DNA of 64,000 nt. It comes from Stutzerimonas stutzeri (GTDB lineage Bacteria > Pseudomonadota > Gammaproteobacteria > Pseudomonadales > Pseudomonadaceae). Position numbers and translations under genes: made by a program. Positions within the stretch are counted from its first letter, which is position 1. Each line of letters begins with the position of its first letter. The notes beneath the pieces are model-generated. The model was not told where the DNA came from and did not search any database. It worked only from the letters and a program-made list of their open reading frames with translations. The DNA is taken from positions 186,001 through 250,000 of the forward strand of contig NZ_PPXG01000007.1 in the NCBI RefSeq assembly GCF_002909485.1, written 5' to 3'. Positions 27,423 through 36,361 of this stretch are shown here, in pieces.

Positions 27423-28787
27423 TTAGCCAGGGAATTCCAGGCGGAAGATCGTCCAGCCCTGCTCGGAACTGCACTGGATACCGCCCCGATGTGCCTGAAC
27501 AATCGAGCGCGTGATCGCCAGGCCCAGCCCGGCATTGCTCGGGCTGCCTTCACGCCGCGCCGGGTCGACTCGATAGAAGCGGTCGAACAAGCGCTCCAGA
27601 TGCTCAGGTGCGATGGCCGCGCCGGGATTGGCGACGCTGAGCGCTACACCATCGGCGCTTGGCTCGATATCCAGGCGGATCAGCTCGCCATCGGGCGTGT
27701 AACGCAGCGCATTGGACAGCAGGTTCGATAGCGCCCGGCGCAGCATCAGCAGATCGCCCTGAATCGTGCCGGCACCAGACAGCTCGAAGCGAACCCCGCG
27801 TTCGTCAGCCGAAAGCTGGTAGTAGTCCAGCAGCTGCGCGCACAACGCCTCCAGCGCGACGGGCTTGGCGTCCGGCACGATCAGCCCGTTGTCGGCCTTG
27901 GCCAGGAACAACATGTCGTCGATCATCCGCGACATGCGCTGCAGTTCCTCAAGGTTGGAATGCAGGTTGTCCTGGTACTGATCCAGCGTGCGCGCGCGGG
28001 TCAGCGCCACCTCGGTGTGGGTCATCAGGTTGCTCAGCGGCGTGCGCAGCTCGTGGGCGATATCGGCGGAGAAGTTCGACAGCCGCACGAAGGCATCCTC
28101 CAGTCGCGCCAGCATGGCGTTGAAGGCCTGCACCAACTGCTGCAGTTCCGCCGGTGTCGACTCATCGGGGATGCGCTCGCGCAGCGACTTGGCCGATACC
28201 GAAGCCGCCACCTGCGTCACCTCGCGCAAGGGTCGCAAGCCGCTGCGCACCAGCAACCAGCCGAGCAGCCCGCTGAGCAGCGCACAAAGCACCAGTGCCG
28301 CCCACAGCCAGCCGCTGAAGGTGTGAAAGAAGGCTTTGTGCGCGGTGACATCCAGGAGGATCAACAACGTTAGGCGCCTCTCGCCGACCTGCACATGCCC
28401 GGCTTCACCGCGCCAGACGCGCCCGTCCAGTTCCAGTTCGCCCTCCTGCTCGGCGAGCAGACCGAGCAGCGGCGGCTCCGCTTCATCAACGCCCGGCTGA
28501 GGAAACAGCTGTGCACCGCGTTCATCGAAAATGAAACCGCGCATCTCGCTGTGCCCGCCGAGCAGCGCCTGCAGCTGTGGGCGAACACGCTCGAAGTTCT
28601 GCAGGTCGTCCAGCTCCCCCAGCAGGCGTCGGCTTGCCTCGAGCTTTTCGTGCAGCGTATGGCGGTCCAGTTCGTCGAAGTGGTGCTCGCTGAGCTGGCT
28701 GAAGAAATAACCGGCCGCCGCCAGCACGCCGGTCACCGCCAGCATGAACATCAGGCTCAGCCTTGCGGTCAGCGACAGCCGCTTCAT
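27423..28787 (-). CDS. copS: Heavy-metal sensor histidine kinase, CopS-like
   Basis: A 454-residue CusS/CopS/IrlS-type sensor. Two transmembrane helices (about 9-28 and 167-188) flank the periplasmic domain; a HAMP linker is followed by the H-box [33 protein letters not shown] and [10 protein letters not shown]. The start at 28787 overlaps the copR stop by four bases; a longer frame is not plausible. The divergent copper genes and shared boxes identify copper as the likely signal. Confidence 0.88.
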   Translation of the reverse strand: MKRLSLTARLSLMFMLAVTGVLAAAGYFFSQLSEHHFDELDRHTLHEKLEASRRLLGELDDLQNFERVRPQLQALLGGHSEMRGFIFDERGAQLFPQPGVDEAEPPLLGLLAEQEGELELDGRVWRGEAGHVQVGERRLTLLILLDVTAHKAFFHTFSGWLWAALVLCALLSGLLGWLLVRSGLRPLREVTQVAASVSAKSLRERIPDESTPAELQQLVQAFNAMLARLEDAFVRLSNFSADIAHELRTPLSNLMTHTEVALTRARTLDQYQDNLHSNLEELQRMSRMIDDMLFLAKADNGLIVPDAKPVALEALCAQLLDYYQLSADERGVRFELSGAGTIQGDLLMLRRALSNLLSNALRYTPDGELIRLDIEPSADGVALSVANPGAAIAPEHLERLFDRFYRVDPARREGSPSNAGLGLAITRSIVQAHRGGIQCSSEQGWTIFRLEFPG

Positions 28788-29467
28788 GGCGCGTCCGGCT
28801 CGTCGAGCATGTAACCCATGCCCCGTGCGGTATGGATCAGTTTGGGCTCGAAGCCATCGTCGATCTTTGCCCGCAAGCGGCGGATCGCCACCTCGATGAC
28901 ATTGGTGTCGCTGTCGAAATTCATATCCCACACCTGGGAAGCGATCAGCGACTTGGGCAGCACCTCGCCGCGCCGACGCAGGAGCAGTTCCAGCAGGGCG
29001 AATTCCTTGGCAGTCAGGTCGATACGCTGGCCAGCCCGCACCGCGCGGCGCTTGAGCAGATCGACCTCCAGATCGGCGATCTTCAACTGAGTCTGCAATG
29101 CTGCTGCGTTGCCACGCCGGAGCAGGGTGCGCACACGCGCCAGCAGCTCGGAAAAAGCGAACGGCTTGACCAGATAGTCGTCGGCGCCAAGCTCCAGTCC
29201 TTTCACGCGATCTTCGACACGATCACGCGCGGTGAGAAACAGCACCGGCACCTCGTTGCCGGACGCCCGCACCAGGCGCAGCACTTCCCAGCCATCCAGG
29301 CCGGGCATCATCACGTCGAGAATCAGCAGGTCATAAGGCGCACTCAGCACATGCTGCAGCGCGTCAGTGCCGCTGGTGACGCGGTCGACGGTGAAGCCAG
29401 CCTCGCTCAGGCCCTGCTGCAAGTACATGCCGGTTTTCGGTTCGTCTTCTGCGACCAACAGTTTCAT
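28784..29467 (-). CDS. copR: Heavy-metal response regulator, CopR-like
   Basis: A 227-residue OmpR-family regulator with phosphoacceptor D51 ([13 protein letters not shown]), [11 protein letters not shown] and a winged-helix domain ([16 protein letters not shown]). The ATG at 29467 gives the normal start [10 protein letters not shown]. It is first in the copRS operon and is divergent from the copper genes. The intergenic region holds a box nearly identical to the one before copA, so autoregulation and cop activation are likely. Confidence 0.9.
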   Translation of the reverse strand: MKLLVAEDEPKTGMYLQQGLSEAGFTVDRVTSGTDALQHVLSAPYDLLILDVMMPGLDGWEVLRLVRASGNEVPVLFLTARDRVEDRVKGLELGADDYLVKPFAFSELLARVRTLLRRGNAAALQTQLKIADLEVDLLKRRAVRAGQRIDLTAKEFALLELLLRRRGEVLPKSLIASQVWDMNFDSDTNVIEVAIRRLRAKIDDGFEPKLIHTARGMGYMLDEPDAP

Positions 29468-29531
29468 GGCGGCAAGTTCCTTCGGTGGCGACCACGTAAG
29501 TGTGGCAGCGCCAGCTGCCGGGACGCCACGA

Positions 29532-29549
29532 AGCTGACAAAAAAGTAAT
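29532..29549 (+). promoter_or_regulatory. Cop box in the copR/copZ intergenic region
   Basis: AGCTGACAAAAAAGTAAT matches the copA-upstream sequence at 15 of 18 positions (AGCTGACAAAA-NN-GTAAT). An inverted half site, TTGTCAGC, lies at 29565-29572. It is 65 bases before copR on one side and about 131 bases before the HMA gene on the other, so it could control both. Confidence 0.6.
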
Positions 29550-29680
29550 CTTCCCATCAGCCTCTTGTCAGCCCGCCGACGTTAGCTTGGTACTCAGAAA
29601 AATGAAGGCTTGACCTTACCATCGCGTCAAGGTTGAGCATCGGGTCAGCTTCATTGAAATGGCTAACCGAGGATCACCCA

Positions 29681-29938
29681 ATGACCAGCATCGAACTCAA
29701 GGTTTCCGGCATGACTTGCGGGGCATGCGTCAGGCATGTAACCGCTGCACTGCAACCCTTGACTGGCGTCGAGCGAGTCGAGGTAGACCTAGCCGCAGGG
29801 CTAGCCCGGATAGACGGCACGGCCGATAGCGCCATGCTCATCGCAACCCTCGACAAAGCCGGTTACCCTGCCCAAATCGCCACCGGCTCGCCTGCCCCGG
29901 CGGCGCGCAAAACAGGATGCGGCTGCGGCTGCAACTGA
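29681..29938 (+). CDS. Heavy-metal-associated (CopZ-like) metallochaperone with Cys-rich tail
   Basis: An 85-residue cytoplasmic HMA-domain protein. The metal-binding motif G-M-T-C-G-A-C is near residues 9-15 and the betaalphabetabetaalphabeta ferredoxin-like pattern is complete. The C-terminus ends TGCGCGCN, adding three cysteines that most CopZ proteins lack. Cu(I) delivery is the expected role. The start at 29681 fits MTSIELKVSG. It is first of the divergent copper genes. Confidence 0.85.
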   Translation: MTSIELKVSGMTCGACVRHVTAALQPLTGVERVEVDLAAGLARIDGTADSAMLIATLDKAGYPAQIATGSPAPAARKTGCGCGCN

Positions 29939-29958
29939 ACATCGCTCTGGAGAAACCC

Positions 29959-30405
29959 ATGAAACCTTACCTCACCGCACTCGCCGCCCTGCTGATGTCG
30001 GGCATGGCCCATGCCGCGGACGTCATCGATGTGCACCGCGATGCCAACTGCGGCTGCTGCAAGGACTGGATCACGTACCTTGAGGCGAACGGCTTCGAAG
30101 TGCGCGATCACGTCGAAACCAACATGTCGGCGGTCAAGCAGAAGCTGGGCGTCGCACCGCGCCTGGGCTCGTGCCACACCGGCGTGATCGGCGGCAAGTT
30201 CATCGAGGGGCACGTGCCGGTCGCAGCGATTCATGAGCTGCAGAAGCGTGATGATCTGGCCGGCGTTGCCGTACCGGGTATGCCTGCGGGCTCCCCAGGC
30301 ATGGATTACGGTCAGCCGCACCAGCAGTATCAGGTGATCGGCCTGACCACCAAGGGCAAGGATCTGGTACTCGGCGATTACCTCGGCGCGCAGCCGGTTC
30401 GCTAA
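29959..30405 (+). CDS. DUF411 (CopG-like) periplasmic copper protein
   Basis: A 148-residue exported protein (signal peptide to about 20, AHAAD). The family hallmark is DANCGCCKDWITYLEANGF with a C-G-C-C metal or redox site, followed by LGVAPRLGSCHTGVI and FIEGHVPV. DUF411 proteins bind copper in the periplasm and are found in copper-resistance clusters. It follows the HMA gene by 20 bases. A GC-rich hairpin follows it. Confidence 0.88.
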   Translation: MKPYLTALAALLMSGMAHAADVIDVHRDANCGCCKDWITYLEANGFEVRDHVETNMSAVKQKLGVAPRLGSCHTGVIGGKFIEGHVPVAAIHELQKRDDLAGVAVPGMPAGSPGMDYGQPHQQYQVIGLTTKGKDLVLGDYLGAQPVR

Positions 30406-30459
30406 GGCGCGCTGCACATCTGGGCGGTGCCAAAACCGCCCGGCATCGGTATTGAGCAC

Positions 30460-30482
30460 GGCCAGCCCGGTTGCGGCTGGCC
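30460..30482 (+). terminator. Hairpin after the DUF411 gene, possible transcript end
   Basis: GGCCAGCC and GGCTGGCC form an eight-base-pair stem with a seven-base loop, 55 bases after the DUF411 stop and just before the copA box. There is no T run, so strength is uncertain. With the box that follows, it suggests copA has its own promoter. Confidence 0.35.
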
Positions 30483-30490
30483 ACGCTGCT

Positions 30491-30508
30491 AGCTGACAAA
30501 ATCGTAAT
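30491..30508 (+). promoter_or_regulatory. Cop box upstream of copA
   Basis: AGCTGACAAAATCGTAAT lies 114 bases before the copA start, with a further GCTGACAG half site at 30523-30530. It is near-identical to the box before copR. Binding by CopR is inferred. Confidence 0.6.
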
Positions 30509-30621
30509 TTTCGCTTCAGGTCGCTGACAGATACGTCGCGCTATGGTGCTTGCCATAGCGTTGCAGCGTCGCGCCTGCGCGGCGGCCAAACCAACAATTC
30601 GATCGACCGAACAGGACCCGC

Positions 30622-32397
30622 ATGCAATTGACCAGTTCTCGGCGCACCTTCGTCAAAAGCCTGGCTGCCGGCGGCGCCGTCGCAGGCCTCGGGCTGTGGC
30701 AACAGCCCGTCTGGGCGCTGACCAGCGCGGGGCAGCCGACGGTGCTCAGCGGCACCGAGTTCGACCTCACCATTGATTCCATGACGGTGGATTTTACCGG
30801 CAAGCGCCGCACTGCCATGGCCATCAACGGCAGCATTCCCGGCCCGCTGCTGCGCTGGCGCGAGGGTGAAACCGTGACCCTTCGCGTGCGCAACCGGCTG
30901 CCCCACGACACCTCGATCCACTGGCACGGCATTCTGTTGCCGGCCAACATGGACGGCGTGCCCGGCTTCAGTTTCGCCGGCATCGCGCCGGACGGCATGT
31001 ACGAGTATCGCTTCAAGGCCATCCAGAGCGGCACTTACTGGTACCACAGTCATTCCGGCTTCCAGGAACAGCTGGGCGTTTATGGCGCGCTGATCATCGA
31101 TCCCAAGGAACCCGACCCATTCAGCTACGACCGCGACTACGTGGTGTTTCTCTCCGACTGGACCGATGAAAGCCCGGCACGGGTGCTGGCGAAATTGAAG
31201 AAGCACTCGGACTACTACAACCAGGGCCGGCGCACGCTTGGCGATTTCATCAATGACGTCGCCGACAAAGGCTGGAGCGACACCGTCAGTGATCGCTGGG
31301 CCTGGGCAAAGATGAACATGTCGCCGACCGACCTCGCCGATATCAGCGGCGCCACCTACACCTACCTGCTCAATGGCCAGGCGCCTGATGGCAACTGGAC
31401 CGGGCTGTTCCAGCCGGGCGAGCGCATCCGCCTGCGACTGATCAACGGCTCGGCGATGAGTTATTTCGACTTTCGCATCCCCGGCCTCAAGCTCACCGTG
31501 GTCGCCGCTGACGGGCAGAACGTCGAACCGGTGCAGGTGGACGAAGTGCGCCTGGCCGTGGCGGAAACCCTCGATGTCTTCGTCGAGCCGGACGGCAGCC
31601 AGAACGCCTACACCCTGTTCGCCCAGGCCATGGACCGTAGCGGCTATGCCCGCGGCACGCTGGCCGTGCGCGATGGCTTGCAGGCGCCGGTGCCCGAGCC
31701 CGATCCGCGCCCCGAACTGACTATGGAGGACATGGGCCACGGCGATCATTCAGCCCATGGTCAGGCTGCAGCGGCACCCGCGCAGGGTCATGACGCCCAT
31801 GCCGGGCATGGCGCGATGGACCATGGCCAGCTGGACCACGCCGCCATGGGCCACGGCTCGCACGGCGCTGGCATGCAAGCGCATCCGGCCAGCGAAACCG
31901 GCAATCCACTGGTGGACATGCAGACCATGATGCCGGTGCCCAAGCTGGACGACCCGGGTATCGGCCTGCGTAATAACGGCCGACGCGTACTGACCTACGC
32001 CGACCTGCGCAGCACCTTCGCCGACCCGGACGGCCGCGAGCCGATGCGCACCATCGAACTGCACCTGACCGGACATATGGAACGCTTCGCCTGGTCGTTC
32101 GACGGCATCCCCTTCGCCGACGCTGAGCCAATCCGCCTGAAATATGGCGAGCGGGTGCGCTTCGTGCTGGTCAACGACACCATGATGCACCACCCCATCC
32201 ACCTGCACGGGCTGTGGAGCGACCTTGAGGACGAACACGGCAATTTCCAGGTGCGCAAGCACACCATCGACATGCCACCGGGTTCGAAACGCAGCTATCG
32301 CGTCACCGCCGACGCCCTCGGGCGCTGGGCCTATCACTGCCACATGCTGATGCACATGGACCTCGGGATGTTCCGCGAAGTCCGCGTAGAAGAATGA
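30622..32397 (+). CDS. copA: Copper-resistance multicopper oxidase CopA
   Basis: A 591-residue periplasmic multicopper oxidase that oxidises Cu(I) and/or sequesters copper. A twin-arginine signal is visible (SRRTFVK at 6-12). Copper motifs are HWHG at 100-103, WYHSH at 140-144, HPIHLHG near 520-526 and the C-terminal HCHMLMH. A linker of about 60 residues from 368 is very rich in Met and His (repeats like MDHG and GHGSHG) and probably binds extra copper. A cop box lies upstream. First gene of the copA-(small protein)-copB-cytochrome operon. Confidence 0.96.
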   Translation: MQLTSSRRTFVKSLAAGGAVAGLGLWQQPVWALTSAGQPTVLSGTEFDLTIDSMTVDFTGKRRTAMAINGSIPGPLLRWREGETVTLRVRNRLPHDTSIHWHGILLPANMDGVPGFSFAGIAPDGMYEYRFKAIQSGTYWYHSHSGFQEQLGVYGALIIDPKEPDPFSYDRDYVVFLSDWTDESPARVLAKLKKHSDYYNQGRRTLGDFINDVADKGWSDTVSDRWAWAKMNMSPTDLADISGATYTYLLNGQAPDGNWTGLFQPGERIRLRLINGSAMSYFDFRIPGLKLTVVAADGQNVEPVQVDEVRLAVAETLDVFVEPDGSQNAYTLFAQAMDRSGYARGTLAVRDGLQAPVPEPDPRPELTMEDMGHGDHSAHGQAAAAPAQGHDAHAGHGAMDHGQLDHAAMGHGSHGAGMQAHPASETGNPLVDMQTMMPVPKLDDPGIGLRNNGRRVLTYADLRSTFADPDGREPMRTIELHLTGHMERFAWSFDGIPFADAEPIRLKYGERVRFVLVNDTMMHHPIHLHGLWSDLEDEHGNFQVRKHTIDMPPGSKRSYRVTADALGRWAYHCHMLMHMDLGMFREVRVEE

Positions 32398-32408
32398 CGG
32401 AGAAGCCT

Positions 32409-32729
32409 ATGAACAAGATCAAACAGCACGCCCTGCTCGCCTTCGGCCTGACTGCCGCTCTCAGCCTCAACGCCGCCCACGCGCAGAGCGAGCACGACGG
32501 TCATCATCCCGCCGATGCGCCAACCGAACAGGCCGCGCCGCAGGCCAGCCAACCCCAGTCCGGGCAACAACAGGGCGGCATGATGCAGGGCATGGATCAC
32601 GACAAGATGCAGGACATGCACGACCAGCACATGGGTTCCGGCCATATGGACCACGGCAGCATGGGCAACGGAAAGATGCAGAAGGACATGCCAAAGGGCT
32701 CCGAGCAAGGCAAGCCGCATGATCACTAA
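32409..32729 (+). CDS. Small Met/His-rich exported protein of the cop operon
   Basis: A 106-residue protein with a signal peptide (to about residue 24, AAHAQ). The mature part is low-complexity and rich in Met, His and Asp ([24 protein letters not shown]), a composition typical of copper-binding proteins. It sits between copA (11 bases before) and copB (overlaps by 11 bases). I do not recognise a family name. A periplasmic copper buffer or carrier is the likely role by composition and position. Confidence 0.7.
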   Translation: MNKIKQHALLAFGLTAALSLNAAHAQSEHDGHHPADAPTEQAAPQASQPQSGQQQGGMMQGMDHDKMQDMHDQHMGSGHMDHGSMGNGKMQKDMPKGSEQGKPHDH

Positions 32730-33648
32730 GACACTGCCCGTTGCCATCGCCCTCGCCATGGCTGCGACAGCGAGCCAGGCGCAGCAGACGATGGATCATT
32801 CCGGACACGGCGGGCACGCTGCGCCAGCGGACCACAGCCAGATGAACCATGGCGACATGGATCACGGCGATCACGGCAGCATGGATCACAGTTCAATGGC
32901 TCACCCACCGGCTACCAGCGTTGCCCCCGGACAGGAGCCTCGCACGCCAATCCCTGCGATCAGCGATGCAGACCGCGTCGCGGCATTTCCAAATCTGCCG
33001 CCCCACCATATGCATCAGGGCGGCAGCAACTTCTTCTTCCTCGCCGATCAGCTGGAATGGCAGGACGCCGATGAAGGCAGCACCCTGGCCTGGGATATTT
33101 CCGGCTGGTATGGCGGCGATATCGACCGTCTGGCCTTCCGCTCCGAAGGCGAGCGCACCAACGGCCATACCGAGGAGGCCGAGCTGCAGCTGCTCTGGAG
33201 CCACGCCATCGGTCCGTGGTGGGAAACCGTCGCTGGCGTGCGCCAGGACTTCAAGCCTGGCTCACCGCAGACCTGGGCAGCCTTTGGCGTGCAAGGCATG
33301 CCGCTGTTCGGTCTGGAAACCGAAGCCACGGCATTCCTTGGCGAGGGCGGCCAGACTGCGCTGCGCCTGGAGGCCGAATACGACATCCTGCTGACCCAGC
33401 GCTGGGTGCTACAGCCAACCGCGGAGCTGAACCTGCACGGGCGCAACGACGAGGCCCGCGGCGTCGGCTCCGGTCTCAGCGACGCCAGCGTAGGGTTGCG
33501 CCTGCGTTACGAGATCAACCGCCAGCTTGCACCTTACGTCGGCGTCAGCTGGGGGCGTGCCTACGGCAACACCGCCGATCTGCTGCGTGCCGATGACGAA
33601 GACGTCAGCGAGGCGAAGCTGGTAGCCGGTATTCGCTTCTGGTTCTGA
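32719..33648 (+). CDS. copB: Copper-resistance outer-membrane protein CopB
   Basis: A 309-residue protein. After the signal peptide (to about 20) an N-terminal Met/His-rich segment (MDHG-type repeats, about 24-60) precedes the CopB beta-barrel domain with [21 protein letters not shown] and [16 protein letters not shown]. It ends in FWF, as outer-membrane barrels do. It is thought to bind or export copper at the outer membrane. It overlaps the preceding gene. Confidence 0.94.
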   Translation: MITKTLPVAIALAMAATASQAQQTMDHSGHGGHAAPADHSQMNHGDMDHGDHGSMDHSSMAHPPATSVAPGQEPRTPIPAISDADRVAAFPNLPPHHMHQGGSNFFFLADQLEWQDADEGSTLAWDISGWYGGDIDRLAFRSEGERTNGHTEEAELQLLWSHAIGPWWETVAGVRQDFKPGSPQTWAAFGVQGMPLFGLETEATAFLGEGGQTALRLEAEYDILLTQRWVLQPTAELNLHGRNDEARGVGSGLSDASVGLRLRYEINRQLAPYVGVSWGRAYGNTADLLRADDEDVSEAKLVAGIRFWF

Positions 33649-33652
33649 GCCT

Positions 33653-34345
33653 ATGAAAACAACACTCAAGACCCTCGTCCTGAGCGGCGTGGTAATCGCC
33701 GTAGCCGGTGCAGGGGTGCTGTACTCCGGCGTGATCAGTGTCGCCGCCGACGAGCCGCATTCGCGGGTGATCGAGGCCCTTCTCGAATTCACCCGCGAGC
33801 GCTCGATTGCGGTGCGTGCCCGTGAAATCAAGGTGCCGAGCCTCGACGATGAGGCACTGATCCGTTCGGGCGCAGGCAACTACCACGCCATGTGCATTGG
33901 CTGTCACCTGGCACCGGAGATGAACGCCACTGAACTGAGCGAAAGCCTCTACCCCGCTCCGCCGAACCTGGCAAAGCAAGGTATCGGCGGTGATCCGGGC
34001 GCAACGTTCTGGGTCATCAAGCACGGCATCAAAGCGACCGGCATGCCGGCCTGGGGCAAGAGCATGGGCGACGACTACATCTGGGGCATGGTCGCCTTCA
34101 TCGAGCAGATGCCGCAGCTTGATAGGGCGCAGTATCGGTCGCTGGTCGCCGCAAGTGACGGCCACCAGCACGGCGGCGGTGAATCGGACATGCACGATCA
34201 CAGCGGCCAGCACTCCAGTCCTGCCGCTGCCCAGCCGCCCGCATCAGCCGAAGGCGATCACCACGGTACGCTCGACCACCACCGGCCAGCAACGCCAGAA
34301 GCTGACGTACACCACCACCCCGACGGCAGCCGCCACGTGCATTGA
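33653..34345 (+). CDS. c-type cytochrome with His-rich C-terminal tail
   Basis: A 230-residue periplasmic monohaem cytochrome. It has an N-terminal signal or anchor (about 9-31), the haem motif C81-I-G-C84-H85, and a likely axial Met131 in GMPAWG. From about residue 160 the tail is unlike usual cytochromes: dozens of His, Asp and Gly (HQHGGGESDMHDHSGQH-type). It starts four bases after copB, so it is in the copper operon. Electron supply to or from CopA, or copper storage by the tail, are guesses. Confidence 0.82.
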   Translation: MKTTLKTLVLSGVVIAVAGAGVLYSGVISVAADEPHSRVIEALLEFTRERSIAVRAREIKVPSLDDEALIRSGAGNYHAMCIGCHLAPEMNATELSESLYPAPPNLAKQGIGGDPGATFWVIKHGIKATGMPAWGKSMGDDYIWGMVAFIEQMPQLDRAQYRSLVAASDGHQHGGGESDMHDHSGQHSSPAAAQPPASAEGDHHGTLDHHRPATPEADVHHHPDGSRHVH

Positions 34346-34391
34346 GCCTTGGCGCCGTCTGAACGCTGGCGTGCGATCAAAAGGGCTCGCC

Positions 34392-34931
34392 TCAGCGCTT
34401 CGCCTCGATCCGCCCGACGCGCTCCAGCCACTCGGACTCAAGCCGGTTCTGATCGATATCCATATGCAGCGCCTCCATCGCCTCCCGATGACGGTCGATC
34501 TCCGCGATCGAATCGTTGATGCCGCTGGAGTTGCCATCGAGCTGGTGCATCTGCGTCAGCCCAAGATGATAAAAGCGCAACATCTTCATCGCATCTGGAT
34601 TGCCAGCGCTTACGCCTGCCTTGACCTGATGCATCATGTTGGTCACGCGCATCAGGCTGCGCTTGAGCTGCCAGCCGTAAACCGCCGACGCCATCCAGGC
34701 CTGTTGCCAGTAGAGCGATCGGACGAGCCCGATGGTCAGCACCAGCCCAGCAATCACCCCGCCTATATTCAGCCTCAGGTTGTTGCCGCCCGGCTCGCCA
34801 AACAACGCTACGGCCAGCGTCGCCAATCCCATGGCGAGTGCCGCAAAGGTGGCAACGACGATCAGCGTACTGCGACGGGTCTCGCGACGATAGGTTTCGG
34901 GGCTGCGCGGAACGATCTCGAATAGCACCAC
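34392..34931 (-). CDS. DUF3087 membrane protein
   Basis: A 179-residue inner-membrane protein with two transmembrane helices near 22-45 and 55-75 and a cytoplasmic helical C-terminal half (QLKRSLMRVTNMMHQVK, MLRFYHLGLTQMHQLDGNSS), matching DUF3087. The function is unknown. The start is GTG at 34931 with GAGG upstream; a second GTG lies just after. It ends close to the copper operon 3' end but on the other strand. Confidence 0.75.
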   Translation of the reverse strand: MVLFEIVPRSPETYRRETRRSTLIVVATFAALAMGLATLAVALFGEPGGNNLRLNIGGVIAGLVLTIGLVRSLYWQQAWMASAVYGWQLKRSLMRVTNMMHQVKAGVSAGNPDAMKMLRFYHLGLTQMHQLDGNSSGINDSIAEIDRHREAMEALHMDIDQNRLESEWLERVGRIEAKR

Positions 34932-35162
34932 GGGGCGATGTCCTCAGTGAATGGTAAGCGACGCGCATTATCACCCCATTGGCCCACGCGCGGCTGACGC
35001 AGCGCAGCCTTCACTCTGTCTCGCGGATCACCGTCGGCTGGGCTTCAGGCCACCACAGCACCCGACTCTATGGCTGAATCCCCCCCTACGGGTTGGAATA
35101 AGCGTCGCATCTGTCATTGGCTCAGCGGCTATGCTGCCGCCACCACCATATTGGAGATGCCC

Positions 35163-35663
35163 ATGCGCCGCCTCGCCATTCCCGCCGATCAGCAGCGGGT
35201 CTACGACATCTACATGCACCCGGACGTGGTGCCGTATCTGGGTTACGACCCCATGCCGCGCGAGGCTTTCGGCAAGGTCTTCGAGCCGCTGTTCGAAAGC
35301 GCCAGCTTCTATGTCTTCGAAGAGCACGGCGTGGTCCAGGGCTTCTACAAGGTGCAGCGCCATCTGGGCCGCGCTGCCCATGTGGCGTACCTCGGCACGC
35401 TGGCAGTCGCGCCCGAGGTCAAGGGCAGCGGCCTGGCACGGCGGATGATGCAGGAAGCCATCGACAAGCTGGCGGCCAGCGGCATTCGGCGTGTGGAGTT
35501 GACTGTGGAAGCGGACAACCCGCGAGCGATCGCCTTCTACGAGCGCTTCGGCTTCGCTTACGAAGGCACGCAGCGCGCCGCCTACAAACGCAGCAGCGAC
35601 GAAGGCTTCGTCGACGAACTGATGTATGGCCTGCTGCTGGGGCCCGAGCGGGCCCCAGCGTAG
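35163..35663 (+). CDS. GNAT-family N-acetyltransferase
   Basis: A 166-residue GNAT enzyme with LGTLAVAPEVKGSGLARRMMQEAI (acetyl-CoA site) and VELTVEADNPRAIAFYERFGFAYEG. The ATG at 35163 has GGAG six bases upstream; a nearby ATG at 35157 overlaps that site. The substrate is unknown. The 230 bases before it, back to the DUF3087 gene, show no supportable gene. Confidence 0.82.
   Translation: MRRLAIPADQQRVYDIYMHPDVVPYLGYDPMPREAFGKVFEPLFESASFYVFEEHGVVQGFYKVQRHLGRAAHVAYLGTLAVAPEVKGSGLARRMMQEAIDKLAASGIRRVELTVEADNPRAIAFYERFGFAYEGTQRAAYKRSSDEGFVDELMYGLLLGPERAPA
35637..35658. repeat. Perfect 10-base-pair palindrome at convergent gene ends
   Basis: CTGGGGCCCG-AG-CGGGCCCCAG spans the last codons of the GNAT gene and ends 20 bases before the wrbA stop. 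There is no T run on either side. It may act as a bidirectional transcript-end structure. Confidence 0.5.
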
Positions 35664-35678
35664 GTACTGCGTCGTTCG

Positions 35679-36278
35679 TCAGCCCTTGAGCTTGCTGGTG
35701 ATCTTCGCCACGTGCTCGCCCTGGTAGCGCGCGATGGCCAGTTCCTTTTCCGAAGGCTGACGCGAGCCGTCGCCACCGGCGATGGTCGTGGCGCCATAGG
35801 GCGTGCCACCGTTGGTTTCGGAGATGTCGAAGAACTCGCTGATGCCATAACCGGTCGGCACGATGACCATGCCGTGGTGCGCCAGGGTGGTCCAGGTCGA
35901 GGTGATGGTCATCTCCTGACCGCCGCCGGTGCCGGTCGAGGCGAACACGCTGGCGACCTTGCCATGCAGCGCGCCCTTGGCCCACAGGCCGCCGGTGCGG
36001 TCGAGGAAGTTGCGCATCTGCCCGGACATGTTGCCGAAGCGGGTCGGGGTGCCAAAGATGATTCCGTCGTAGTCCGACAGCTCGTTCGGATCGGCGATGT
36101 CGGCTGGCTGATCGACCTTGCCGCCGGCGTTGCGGAAGGCGTCTTCGGGCATGGTTTCCGATACGCGCTTGATCGTCACCTCGACGCCCGGCACGAGCCG
36201 CGCGCCTTCGGCGACAGCATTGGCCATCGTTTCAATATGGCCGTACATGGAGTGATACAGCACGAGAATCTTCGCCAT
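35679..36278 (-). CDS. wrbA: NAD(P)H:quinone oxidoreductase, WrbA family
   Basis: A 199-residue flavodoxin-like enzyme that reduces quinones by two electrons with FMN. FMN-binding stretches are visible: [30 protein letters not shown] and [10 protein letters not shown]. The ATG at 36278 follows GAGGAAAG. It lies downstream of the pirin gene on the same strand, with a GC-rich hairpin (36338-36353) in between. A redox-stress role fits both genes. Confidence 0.94.
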   Translation of the reverse strand: MAKILVLYHSMYGHIETMANAVAEGARLVPGVEVTIKRVSETMPEDAFRNAGGKVDQPADIADPNELSDYDGIIFGTPTRFGNMSGQMRNFLDRTGGLWAKGALHGKVASVFASTGTGGGQEMTITSTWTTLAHHGMVIVPTGYGISEFFDISETNGGTPYGATTIAGGDGSRQPSEKELAIARYQGEHVAKITSKLKG

Positions 36279-36361
36279 CTTGCTTTCCTCTTTCGGTGGG
36301 TGAGTCTGAATAATGTTCTGGATGCGACATGGCCAAGGCCGGGACATCCCGGCGCGATACG

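Noticed and set aside
31723..31900. Repeated MDHG/GHG-coding stretch in copA, and similar ones at 32580-32680 and 32790-32900, considered as a DNA repeat or CRISPR-like array
   Set aside because: The periodicity is imperfect and in frame. It reflects Met/His-rich copper-binding protein segments, not a repeat array.
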